In this document: piece by piece, positions 9,913-19,926 of the stretch | Layout of the letters: each line of letters begins with the position of its first letter | How positions within the stretch are numbered: the stretch's first letter is position 1 | Assembly (NCBI GenBank): GCA_022496185.1 | Contig: WTXG01000034.1 | Location: forward strand, 207,266 to 271,265 | DNA: 64,000 bases | Source: Multifurca ochricompacta | Lineage: Eukaryota > Basidiomycota > Agaricomycetes > Russulales > Russulaceae | Direction: 5' to 3' | The notes under the pieces: generated by a model | The model's database searches: none | Seen by the model: only the letters and a program-made list of their open reading frames with translations | What the model was told of the DNA's origin: nothing | Translations under genes and position numbers: made by a program

Positions 9913-10215
9913 GAAGAGACAAAACAGACACCCTTATATACCCATGGGGGCCAGGGGAAATGGTCTGTGTGCACTGGGAATAAGTCCACAAGTGCTGGAC
10001 AATAAACAGAGAGGGATAAAGGCCATTGGCCAAAGAGATATCACATGCTTACTGCGCATTACTAAGTCCATCACTAATCAGCTGAGTAAGGAGAGAAAGA
10101 AGTGTAATAAAGATAACATAAAAAGTCCGATACTCCGGAATCTAATCTAATCTAATCTACAGCTGAAGCGACCCTTAGATGCCTGAAGCATCTCCAGACA
10201 CGTCCTGTGTCAACA

Positions 10216-11209
10216 AGGTCTGCTTCCAATCTGCACCCAAAGCAGAGACCCCATTAACTGCTGATACCTCTTAATATCAGAGGTAGATGCTTGGTCTTCA
10301 AACTTGACCAAATGAACATCCATGCCAGAGGGTAGAGGAGTATATACTGGGTTGGAATCCCCCATTCCAAACCTCTCAACTATGGAGGATACATAGGCTG
10401 TCTGGTCGATATCCAGTGTCTTGTTAGGACGGTCCCTGGTGATGTTAACTCCAAGGTAGGACTGGATTTCACCAAGATCAGTCATCTCATATCGGCTAGA
10501 TAGAGAGTCCTTCAGCCATCGAATCTTCTTAGTGGAGGACCCAAGTATAGTGATGTCATCAACATATAAAATGATGAAAAGTGAACCATCCCCCTCTTGG
10601 TGATGATACACATATACCCCTGCATCAGAGTATGTCCAAGTAAAGCTCAGTTCATTGAGAACTGCATGGAATTGCAAGTTCCATGCTTGGGAAGCTTGTT
10701 TGAGGCCATACAGAGCTTTCTGTAGCCTACAAACTTTGGACTCTTGTCCAGCAACGACAAAGCCAACTGGTTGCTCCATATAAATCTCCTCATCCAGATC
10801 GCCATGTAGGAATGCCAATTTGACATCCATTTGGTGGATTTCCCAATCCTCAAGTGCGGCCAACGCTAATAATAGTCTAAGAGACTCAAATCTGGTGACT
10901 GGGGAGAAAGTTTCATTGAAGTCCACCCCCTCTACTTGGGTGAACCCTTTTGCTACTAGCCTAGCACAAAAGCATCCATCTGCTTTCAATTTAAAAACCC
11001 ATTTTGACTTTACAGCCTTTCTACCTTCAGGAAGGTCTTCAAGGCGCCACACTTTAAGTTTTTCTAAGGCATCAATTTCATATTGACATGCCTCAAGCCA
11101 ATCACTGGCATTTTCAGACTCCATTGCTTCTTTAAAGGTAAGAGGATCCCTATAAGGCGATCCTGCAGCATTGAGTAGATCCATTTGTCCAAGTCTGGAA
11201 GAACCCTGC
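10216..11209 (-). pseudogene. CopA1 pol fragment: reverse transcriptase
   Basis: Open fragment of about 330 codons covering the copia reverse transcriptase: LVAKGFTQVEGVDFNETFSPV, QMDVKLAFLHGDL, LYGLKQAS and YVDDITILGS. It ends at GSRP where CopA2 split the gene; the missing C-terminus lies at 2443-3054. Its N-terminal side is cut at 11205-11209 by a solo LTR-G. The catalytic YVDD is intact. Not translatable here as an active enzyme. Confidence 0.9.
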
Positions 11210-11799
11210 TGTTATGTCCAGTGCGGGACGTTCCACACGACTTGTGTGACAGTGTTCGTTCATTATCAGATAAGAGACCAATAAGGCCCCTTGGAGTTAT
11301 ATGGGAGGAGTCAAAGTCGAAGAGGCTGCACTCTAAGACGATGTTGAGCGGAAAGTACCAGAAGTACTTGAGATAATCAAGTCAAGGTGTCCAAAGGGAA
11401 GTCCAGAAGACAAGCACTGATGTATTCAATAAGTTGAGTCTGAGGCCTACAAGGTAGCTACAGCGGACTTATATACGTAATCGAATGAGCGTCTAAAGAT
11501 AAGATCGTGCGAAGTCATGTGGGCCCAAATATATGAAAGCGGAGGGCGTAGAGCTGAGCTTCTGATAGGGAATTAAGTAAGTGTCCAGTTGTAGAGATAA
11601 GAGATAAAGGACAAGAGATAAGAGGCCAAACATAAGTACAGTAACATCAACAAGGTCAAAAGTGGTCACAGGGAAGGGAGTAGGGCACGTGATGGGTCCC
11701 AGGAAGGGGATGTGATCAAGAAGTGGAGAGTCGGTGGAAGGGAAGGGTCGTCATTGGGAATAGTGAAGAAAAGTGGGCTGCTAGGCAGGGGTCGTAACA
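11210..11799 (-). repeat. Solo LTR-G inserted in CopA1 pol
   Basis: 590 bp, TGTTATGTCCAG...GTCGTAACA, target duplication cctgc (11205-11209, 11800-11804). Same family and orientation as the LTRs of Gyp2 and Gyp3. It probably arose by recombination between the LTRs of a full gypsy element. Confidence 0.92.
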
Positions 11800-11804
11800 C
11801 CTGC

Positions 11805-12034
11805 ACAAACTCTGCATTATCCTCATTGTAGAAGCAAGGATTCAGACAACGATTGCAATTGGGATGTGCAGTATCCAAGTCTAAGTCTTCTTGGATTGCC
11901 CTATCTCGTCGTTCAGAGTGTGGACTTGTCCTCTGAAAATTAGGTTGAGGAATTCTGCCTGCAATCCTTTCTGATTTTCTGATTGCATGGGTTCTTTTGG
12001 GAGGGGAGGAAGGTTCCATGACTTGTGATGGAGG
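11805..12034 (-). pseudogene. CopA1 pol fragment: integrase-RT linker
   Basis: About 75 codons matching residues roughly 835-910 of the CopA2 polyprotein (MEPSSPPKRT...LDLDTAHPN...EDNAEFVQ), the basic and acidic linker between integrase and RT. It is bounded on the left by the solo LTR-G and on the right by the solo LTR-E. No catalytic motif. Confidence 0.88.
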
Positions 12035-12039
12035 AGTCT

Positions 12040-12643
12040 TGTTACGCTCAGAGGGGCGTACGCAGTCGAGTGCGGGCGGCTAGGTCACAGAGACAAGGTC
12101 GGGACAATCTTGGGTCGTTGCGGAAGACAATAAGTCCAACGCAGGGTCTACCAGAGTCACAGGCTCAGTGTACAAGTCACAGAGGACGAGTACCAAAGCG
12201 ACGAGTTCGGGTGGTGAGACGCAAGGAAGGAAGTTAAAGGTCCACAAGGCTACTGATTGTCACAGGAGCTCAAGATGGGGAACCATCTGAGCGAGACTAG
12301 CTAGGGTATATATACATGCTGGTACTAGCTTAGTCATCCGTTCTTATCAGGCTTATCTAGACGCTTGTGGTTCTGGACATGTGACTATGGAACCTTCCAT
12401 CAGAACCAGTGCCACTGTCTTCCCACATCAACTAAGGTTCAGGGTCCTTCTGTACACGAGGCATCAAACCTTACTGTCATGTGATCTGCTTCTATACCTC
12501 ATGCCATATCTGTCTTCTGGACTTCGGCGTGGGACATCATGACTAAGCCGGCAATGTCCTTGCGGACCCCGTGCGACTGTCATCACTGCTCATGTGTCCC
12601 CCACGTCTTGCCGTCTGTCGGGTACGCTGGGTAGGTCATAACA
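12040..12643. repeat. Solo LTR-E inserted in CopA1 pol
   Basis: 604 bp, TGTTACGCTCAG...GGTCATAACA, with 5-bp duplication agtct at 12035-12039 and 12644-12648. It contains TATATATA near 12310. Ends resemble LTR-G but the body differs, so it is a separate gypsy-type family with no internal sequence in this window. Orientation not assigned. Confidence 0.88.
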
Positions 12644-12648
12644 AGTCT

Positions 12649-15130
12649 GATATATAGTCTGAGGGTGTGTGGTGTCTACATTACGTGTGGGTGTGGTAGG
12701 CTGAGGTGGTAATTGAGGAGGTACGATGTCCTCCTGTTCCTCTTCTAGGTCTTCCTCATCTTGAGGAGCCTCAGGAACATGTGTAGCAGTTGCTGGTGGT
12801 GGTTGGACATTTCCACCAGGTAAAGTAATTGAGCCACCTTCACTAGGTTGCTCTATCAGTTTACTTGCTCTGTTGTCCTTGTCAGAGCAGGATGGGAAGG
12901 ATCTCTCATCAAATGTAACATCTCGTGAAGAGATGAGAGACCAGGTACGACTATCCCAAAGTGTGTAGCCCTTAGAAGTGGGCTCATACCCAACAAAGAC
13001 GGCTTCCCTGGCTTTGGGATCTAATTTATGCTGCTTGCCCTCTGGAACATGATAATAGGCTTTGCAACCAAAGACCTTAAAGTATGAGACATCTGGTTTG
13101 TTCCCTACCAGAAGCTCAAGCAGAGTTTTCCATTTATTAGAATGGATGGGAGTTCTATTATAGATATGACATGCTGTTTCAACAGCACATTCCCAAAAAC
13201 TGAGAGACAGGCCTGCATCGTGCAGCATGCTTGTGCCTTTTTCCATGATGGTTCTATTGAACCTCTCAGCCCTTCCATTCTGTTGTGGACTATACAGCAT
13301 CGTAAGTTTATGCTCTATGCCAAAATCTTCAAGCGTTGCCTTCAGTGCCTTGTTCACATACTTGCCACCACGATCTGTATGAAGACACTTGATTTTATGA
13401 TTAAATTTATTTTCAAGTAGTGTCTTCAGTTTATTAAAAACCAGTGTGAACAGATCTTTAGACTTCATTGGAATGATTAAAGCATATCTGCTAAAGTCGT
13501 CCAAGAAGGTGGCAAAGTATAGATTCCCTTGTATTGAACTGCACTGCAAGGGACCTACAAGATCACTATGAAGGATCTCAAGGGGGGCTGATGCGTGCTT
13601 TGAAGATGGGGGAAATGGAAGATGATGGGACTTGCCCATTTCACAGCCATAGCATGGCTTGTCTTCCATTTGGCTATTATTAATTTTGAGGCCTTTAACC
13701 ACCTCAGGAGCATATCTTTTTAGGGCTTCTTTAGACATATGGCCCATTCTTTGATGCCAGATTTCTAGTGAGGCAGATGCAGATGTATGGATACTGTTTA
13801 GGATGTGTTTGCCTAGTACCCAATACAATTTGCCAAACTTCCATGCTTCCGCTATAACATTATTGCCATATTTAATTGTTGCCTTCTTGTTATCAAGAAA
13901 CACAGTTGCCCCTTTTTCTACCAGGGCACTGGCGGAGAGTATTTTATGTCCTCCTGGCATGTGGAGCACATTGCTCAATTCCAAGTCAAAACCTTGATCA
14001 GTCCTGATGATCACAGTGCCAACTCCACTTGTTTTGACTATGGAGTTGTCACCTAGTGATACTTCATGGGTACTGTCAACTTTATATGTATTGAAGTCTT
14101 CAAGGTTGGGACTGAAGTGAGACGTTGCTCCACTATCAAGCATCCAATAATCTGAGTTGATATCCAGATTATAGGTGTGAACATAAAGGCGAATGTGAGG
14201 TGCTTCATGCACCTCCTCTATTTTGCCACTACCATTAACTACGGTGGCTATAGTGTTTACATGTTGGGCCTCAGCCCTCTTCTTGTTCCCTGCCTTGCCC
14301 TTTTTGGCATTCTCCAGGTCCTTCTTCTTCTTTGCACAAGCATTGGACTTGTGTCCAGGCTTTTGACAATAGAAGCAGACCACCCCTTGTGAACCAGGGG
14401 CAGCAGTGGGAAGTGGTGATAAATTTGTAGGTTTTTTAGATTTGACAGGTGCAGCCTTAGATAGGACTGCACTACCACTTCCCAAGGGACCTGCCAGACG
14501 ACTTTCCTCATTTAGGAACCTCTGCACAAGGTCCTGGGGAGAGAGTCGCTCTGGATCGCCAGAGGCTAGTATGGAGCCAGCAATGGCACTGTAGGAGTCT
14601 GGGAGAGCTTTTAATAGAATAAAGCTCATCTGGAGGTCATTGACCTCCATCCCATTCTCCCTAAGGGTACTCCTGGCATCCAGGACCTTTTGTAATTGGG
14701 TCCTGAATGTCTGTCCTTCATCAAGATGGAAGGACACCAGGGCAAGCCACAAATTATATGTGGCCATGCTACCTACAGAGCCATAAAGCCATTCCAACTT
14801 GTTATACTTCTCACTAAGAGAAGGATAGTTGGCATTGGAAGCTACTTGTGAGTAGACTTCCTGGGTAACATTGAGGAAGAGCAGCCCAATTAGCATTTCC
14901 TCTTCTCCCATCCATTCCCTAAGGATGGGATCAATGACTTCCTTCTGCATTTTTTCCTTTTCCTCCTTGTCCTCTGGGAGGAGGGGCATGTCAGGGTATG
15001 GCGTAAGTATGTGCCTCCTGAGCCCATTCATCCTCAAGAGGGCATTAAAATTGGCGGACCAAACTTGCCAGTTGGCGCCATCAAGACGTTCCATCTTGGA
15101 GGAAGGGGGGAAGACAATTGAGGATGGCAT
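12649..15130 (-). pseudogene. CopA1 gag-protease-integrase part
   Basis: About 827 open codons from the ATG at 15130-15128. They hold Gag, the zinc knuckle (CFYCQKPGHKSNAC), protease DSGATSHF, the HHCC zinc site (WHQRMGHMS...CYGCEMGK) and the integrase core with LHSDLVGPL, HTDRGGKYV and QQNGRAERF. Close to CopA2 throughout, with scattered substitutions and a one-residue deletion after the Gag region. The frame is cut at 12648 by LTR-E. Truncated Gag-PR-IN could in principle be made, but the promoter LTR is mostly gone. Confidence 0.92.
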
Positions 15131-16070
15131 TGTAGATGTTATAAAAGTGTTCCTGGTTCCAAGGAGCAGTTAGAACCAGTGCCCAGGTCTTGCTTAAGAG
15201 TGCCACCCCATACTGTGGCACTATGCTTCAGAACCTAAGAAGGTCCTGCCTTTGTTGTGCGACTTTCTAGGTATAGTAAAGCTGTCTAGCGCAATCTTGT
15301 AACTAGACATAAGCTCTGGTAGACTAGCCAGAGTGTCTAGTGTAACCAAGACTGGGAGTCATGTCATGGAGGAGCCAACGCAAGTTCCATTAGAGACAAA
15401 GGGTGTATAGCCCTTCCTCTAATGCTGGTGGTGGAGTCCATGATTAAGCCCTAGATGATTGGGGCCATGACTGAGTAGACTATTAGGTTTCCTCTGGTGG
15501 GGCGAACCCCCACAACTTGGCAGCGAATACTTCTGCCCAGAGACAAAACCTTCTAGCTACTATGTGTCTACTATCATAGTGCAGCCTACTTGTATCAGCC
15601 CAAGCGTCATGGGAGTGACTACCCATGCCTTGTTCTAGACCCTAAACTCTACCTGCAGGTCGCTAAACCTGGCTTACGGATCGAGCCAAGCATTAACTGG
15701 ACAAAAAGCCTCAAGCCTTCTGGGCAAGTGGCCTACTAAGACTATCTATGGGACGAAAACCCAGCTACAACTATGAAGGTTACTAATACCTAGTGCGCAC
15801 TCAAGGAGCTTAAGATGTTTCACCCGCTTAGGGTCCCTCATCATCTTTTGCAAGAACCCCAAAGGGCTAGCCAAACAGTTCAGGATGAGCAGTAAACTGC
15901 ATCATCCTGTGGGGTGTTAAGGTGCACAGACAGTAAAATATGAAAGCTCACAGAAGAAGCTGGTGGGAAAGACTTTGAAGCTTTTGTGAGCTTGATGTGC
16001 GAAGAGCGAGTTGGGCTGTTAATGAACAAAAGGGAATTACAGATCAGTATGAGCGGCAGGGCCCATAACC
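15131..16070 (-). other. CopA1 5' leader with primer-binding site at 16059-16070
   Basis: Aligns with the CopA2 leader along its length with small indels. GGTTATGGGCCC on the element strand directly joins the remaining LTR start at 16071. No gene in it. Confidence 0.75.
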
Positions 16071-16257
16071 TGTCAAACAATCATGCTGCTGGTTATACTG
16101 ACCGTGGTTAGTAGCAGTAAAGCTAGAGTTCTTTTAACCTCTGAAGTACTTGTCTTTCTCTAGCTTTACCGCTACTAACCACAGTCAGTATAACCAGCAG
16201 CATGATTGTTTGACACTAACCACAGTCAGTAACCAGCAGCATGATTGTTCAATAACC
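16071..16257. repeat. Head-to-head LTR-A ends (58-bp inverted repeat) and a third LTR-end scrap
   Basis: 16071-16128 is the first 58 bp of the CopA1 5' LTR. After a short spacer, about 16157-16214 is nearly its reverse complement, the end of the old solo LTR-A from 1234. The two form a hairpin-capable palindrome. 16215-16257 is a further copy of an LTR-A end (ACCACAGTCAGT...CAGCAGCATGATTG). The missing 450 bp of LTR between them were probably lost by deletion. Confidence 0.75.
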
Positions 16258-16755
16258 TGAACCAGTGTTTATACATACATTTACCATGACAGAAGGCAGA
16301 TACTATGACTACATGCAACAGAGATTTAGATATAATTTGTGCATTGCACAGGTTGTTGGAAATGGATCAATATGGCCAGGTCAGATCAATCACTAAGTGT
16401 GTGGTACTAACAAGCGAGTTGTGTGTTGTGCAGTAGCACATGGACTGCATTTCACCTTCCTGTGAATAGTTTGATACCTTACTTGATTAGACACAATCCT
16501 TCTTTATCTTGGTTACTATAAGCACACTCATTTACAGTATTTAAAGGATGCTTTTACTGTACAGTTCACTTCAGTTCTGACCAACACAACTGAAGTGAGT
16601 ATTTTGTTATCTTATCTTTACCTATGTAGCTAACGCACACTAGTTATAACTACCATTCTAGGTAAAGACTAATTAATATACAGTTCTGACCATCACAACT
16701 GAATTATAACTACCATTCTAGGTAGTTTGGATTATCTAACCTCAGGCTGTGTTCA
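16258..16755 (+). repeat. LTR-C, 5' LTR of CopC (outermost copia)
   Basis: Inferred from the primer-binding site GGTTATGGGCCC at 16759-16770 and from short inverted ends TGAAC (16258-16262) and GTTCA (16751-16755). It contains TATTTAAAGG near 16538 and two copies of an ACAACTGAA/ACTACCATTCTAGGTA block. No second copy is in the window, so the left boundary is tentative. Confidence 0.55.
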
Positions 16756-17127
16756 TTAGGTTATGGGCCCTGGCTGTAACTGAATTAAATCCAGAAGAAG
16801 ATCAAATTTAATACACAAGCTTCCTTACTCAGTAATTCACACATTTTTGGCATCTCCCGATAAGGCAAGCCTCTGTTCTTTTGTAGTCCTATTCCCTGGT
16901 CCCTGGAACCAGTGGATTGGTGTAGACTGGGCCCCTCACCGGGCTTTGCATGAGCCATGTGATGGAGCATGGTGACACTGAAGCATGTGTGAGCAATCCC
17001 TAATTGGGACTGGACCCTTTGCAGTTCAGAGCATACAGTTGGATACATTGGGACTTGATCAGTCTTCATGATCTGGGTCTGACAGCTCCTCTACCCAGAT
17101 TGGAAATTGTCGCTTACATGCACCATG
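16756..17127 (+). other. CopC leader, from primer-binding site to gag start
   Basis: Begins with the copia primer-binding site at 16759-16770 and ends in caccATG at 17122-17127, which is the CopC gag start codon, split from gag by GypX. The codons continue at 32354. An apparent minus-strand ORF (16785-17069) has no recognisable content. Confidence 0.65.
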
Positions 17128-18268
17128 TGTGACGCTTTTTGTTGATGTAACAGTTTGTGACACGTTTGTGACACCTTGTGACAGTTTTTCGACCCACGCA
17201 TGTTCGACTTTTGTTTCAACATTTTTGACACTTCTCACTCTGAGTCATGTGACTGGAGCTGATGGATCTTTCTTATCTAATTGCTAAATTCCTGGACTGA
17301 CTTGATTGACACTGATCTGCTTTTGGAGTGGGTGCAACACCACTTACAATTCCTGCTTCAGTTCCCACTAGAGATTCACATGTATATTTACTATACTACA
17401 TTCTACTTTGTGAAACAGGCATGAGGGCAGCATACTGACTGTGAGGTTAGCGGGTTAGGCTAGAAAGACAAGTTATACTTCAGAGGAGAAGACAACTCTA
17501 TTACACTATACTACACACCTAGAAAGACAAGTTATCTACAGGAGATGGTTAGCCAAAGGTAAGGTAGTAAGTAGAGTAGATGGGACTTACACTTCAGAGG
17601 AGAAGACAACTCTGAAGTGTAAGAGACGAAACAGACACCCTTATATACTTTCTGAAGGGATGGTCTGTGCACTGGGAATAAGTCCACAAGTGCCGGACAA
17701 AGTCCAAACAACAAACAAGAGGGAGAAAGGCCATTGGCCACTACAGAAATCACATGTTACATGGTGCATCAGTCAGCTACTGTGGAATGTGAGAAAGAAA
17801 GTAATAAAGATATAGTAAAAGTCTGAAACTCCGGTATCTAATCTAATCTACAAAGTAGCTAATCTAATCACCTGATGCCTGAAGCATCACCAAACATCTT
17901 CTGTGTTCAACATACTTTACTTACAAAGACACTAGAATACTTGTATTTAAGTAGGACACACTGGAGAGACAGACTTTAAGTCTGTTCTCTTGTATCTAAT
18001 ACAGGTCTACTGTTCTTCACCAGAACCCCCTTGAACTTCCTAAGCTGCAACTTAGGAAGCCTTCACCCCAGAACCTCCAGCAGGGCCTATTGCCTCTGCT
18101 TCAACTCGTTTCTTGCATGTGTGCCCCTCTTGCTTTGTGTGGGCCTTGAACCTTGAATGCGGCCCTTGTGGTTTGCCTTGACACCTTGAATCGACGCATG
18201 CCCCTCTTGTATCTTGTGGGCCTGCAGCTTGAAATGACAACTGACACAGCAGAGACCTGGCTGTGACA
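17128..18268 (+). repeat. LTR-X, 5' LTR of GypX, interrupted by a solo LTR-B
   Basis: TGTGACGCTTTTTG...GGCTGTGACA. Without the LTR-B insertion it is about 632 bp, like the 634-bp copy at 31720-32353. Many differences between the two copies are CG versus TG or CA. Confidence 0.88.
17409..17912 (+). repeat. Solo LTR-B inserted in LTR-X
   Basis: 504 bp, TGTGAAACAGGC...TGTGTTCAACA, target duplication tactt (17404-17408, 17913-17917). The uninterrupted site is present in the other LTR-X at about 31995. Same family as the CopB4 LTR; carried on the opposite strand to the CopB4 copy. Confidence 0.93.
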
Positions 18269-18673
18269 TTAGAACAGACTTCTACAACCCCAGAAAGAAG
18301 CAGAACTCACCAAATGCCAAGGCGACAACGACATGTCCCTTGCCTCGACACTGAACCTGAACCACGACCTTGGAGCCGACGACGCTCCAATCGATTCCTA
18401 TATTCGACTTGCCGTTCTTGCGATAGAGGGCTTCCCCCAACCAGAAAACCAGAAACAACTCACCAGAATGCAAGGCGACAACGACATGTCCCTTGCCTGA
18501 AATCCAGAAGTGCAACTCAGCACATGAATCCCAGACCCCTCCATCACAATGACGCGTCCCTCGAATAACAATCTCCAGAACGAAACCTAATAAACAGATC
18601 AGTACGACAGGAACTGGACGATTACCACCCGAATTCTGAAACCATTTTGCGCGGCTTGCAAGTGATTCCCTGA
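18269..18673 (+). other. GypX leader
   Basis: Noncoding by inspection. A block of about 35 bp (CACCA/GAATGC-CAAGGCGACAACGACATGTCCCTTGCC) occurs at about 18308 and again at about 18463. I could not assign a tRNA primer-binding site. Confidence 0.5.
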
Positions 18674-19926
18674 TTGAGCGTCCCACACAACGCCGAACCC
18701 ATGAATCCCGAATTCTTGCTCAAACCTCGACTGGAAGCAAGACTGCTCCAGGAATCCACATTGACATCCATAGAAACGAATCTTGCAGCCGTGACAACTT
18801 CCTTTCCATTTGTGATCCCAATGCGAATAACCGACGACACCGACCCAGAAAACCCTGAAAGAGGACCACCAGATTGGAATCCAGGAGGAGATCCAGAAGG
18901 ACCCCCACACGACCTTCCAGTTCTGACACAAGGAGCACCCAGACTAAATCAGGGAGGACAAATGGAGGGCGTTCCTCCACCCTTTTTCGATGGTGACAGA
19001 GATATCGCCATGGACTGGTTTGCTGGCTCGAATTATTCTTCATCTTGAACGAAAACGCGATGATGGTCCAAAATGAGCGTACAAAAGTGGCCTATGTGTT
19101 AGGGCTAATACGAGGACCGAAAATAGACTGATGGGTTGTGGACCAAATAAATTGGCTCTCCGCCATAAAAAACGGAGACATCTGAGTATCAGAAATTTGG
19201 GAAACATTCAAAGAAACGTTTCAGACAGCTTGGGCTGATGCTGTGGCTGGACAAAAGGCACTAAGGGCACTAGACAAATTACAGATGAAAGATTCCAATA
19301 TAGATGATTACATAGCCGAGTTTCGTACCTTGGCAATCCGAGCAGAACTGCACATTGACGATCCAGCCACCTGGCAATACTTTCACCGAGGGCTCCCCAC
19401 GCGTCTGGTCCAGACCATGCTCATGTTAGATCAACCCAGAACCTTCGATGAAGCAGCTGCGTCAGCTAGATGACATCACGCTAACTGGATTTACATGAAA
19501 GATCTACTGGGTACTAGCACTCGGACACTGACTAACCCATCACCGCAAGGCAATAAGTTCACATTCTACCGAAAACGCAACCCGAGTACAGGAGAAGTTA
19601 ACGTCATTAAAAAGACAACCATGATGGAAGAAAAGGAACAGTATAACAGAAAAGGATGATGCTTCAAGTGTGGATGCCGAGGGCATCTTATCAGAGATTG
19701 TCCAAATAAGACAAGTGCCCTGGCTCAGACTGCTGTGATCACTGAAGTACCTCAGACGACTGCGGCAGTACCCACCAGATCACATGAGCAGAGATCCGCG
19801 AGTACAACAACTACGCCCACAGTAGATGTCAACGCAATTGCAACGGCCCTTAGATCCATGACCGACGACAAACGCCTCGCATTACAGAACAAGTTTAAAG
19901 GGGATGAGGATTTTTATATCGCTTGA
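18674..19926 (+). pseudogene. GypX gag, decayed
   Basis: Reading frame with a proline-rich N-terminus (EGVPPPFFDGDRDIAMDWF), a retrotransposon-Gag core (WADAVAGQKALRALDKLQM...FRTLAIRAEL...GLPTRLVQTML) and a zinc knuckle (CFKCGCRGHLIRDC). It is broken by a frameshift near 19025, a TGA near 19183 and TGA codons at 19471, 19657 (exactly where other Gag copies have the Arg of GRCF) and 19924. Gag would form particles and bind the RNA; this copy cannot make a full protein. Confidence 0.85.

Larger units (their letters stand above)
3060..10215 (-). mobile_element. CopA2: full-length, apparently intact Ty1/copia retrotransposon
   Basis: 7156 bp with two 516-bp LTR-A copies (3060-3575 and 9700-10215) that differ at only about five bases, all at CpG-derived positions. 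Target duplication aggtc at 3055-3059 and 10216-10220, and CopA1 provides the split host sequence. It has a primer-binding site, purine tract and an uninterrupted 1441-codon gag-pol. The one later change is a solo LTR-F inserted in the 3' UTR (3798-4400), outside the coding region. It is the youngest and most complete element here. Confidence 0.95.
9700..10215 (-). repeat. LTR-A, 5' LTR (promoter copy) of CopA2
   Basis: 516 bp. On the minus strand it holds TATATAAGGG (9940-9931), then a 10-bp perfect stem (9912-9903 with 9892-9883) and an intron-like segment (9883-9830). These place the transcription start just after the TATA box and the stem-loop near the RNA 5' end. Ends are TGTTGACACAGG and ATTGTTTGACA on the element strand. 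Confidence 0.93.
1668..16128 (-). mobile_element. CopA1: Ty1/copia retrotransposon, broken by three later insertions
   Basis: Minus-strand element bounded by LTR-A at 1668-2175 (3' LTR) and a shortened LTR-A start at 16071-16128 (5' LTR). It encodes the same polyprotein as CopA2. Removing CopA2 (3060-10215), a solo LTR-G (11210-11799) and a solo LTR-E (12040-12643), each with its 5-bp target duplication, leaves a gag-pol frame that appears open, so insertion rather than point decay disabled it. About 450 bp of the 5' LTR are missing at 16128, removing its promoter. Confidence 0.88.

Noticed and set aside
1229..16259. Target duplication aacctg around the old solo LTR-A (1228-1233 and 16254-16259)
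   Set aside because: It would require a non-canonical LTR end and overlaps the inferred start of LTR-C at 16258; probably coincidence.
18087..18269. Small ORFs in LTR-X (18052-18269 and 32172-32489, minus strand)
   Set aside because: Both copies are in the LTR repeat and antisense to the element; similarity comes from LTR duplication.
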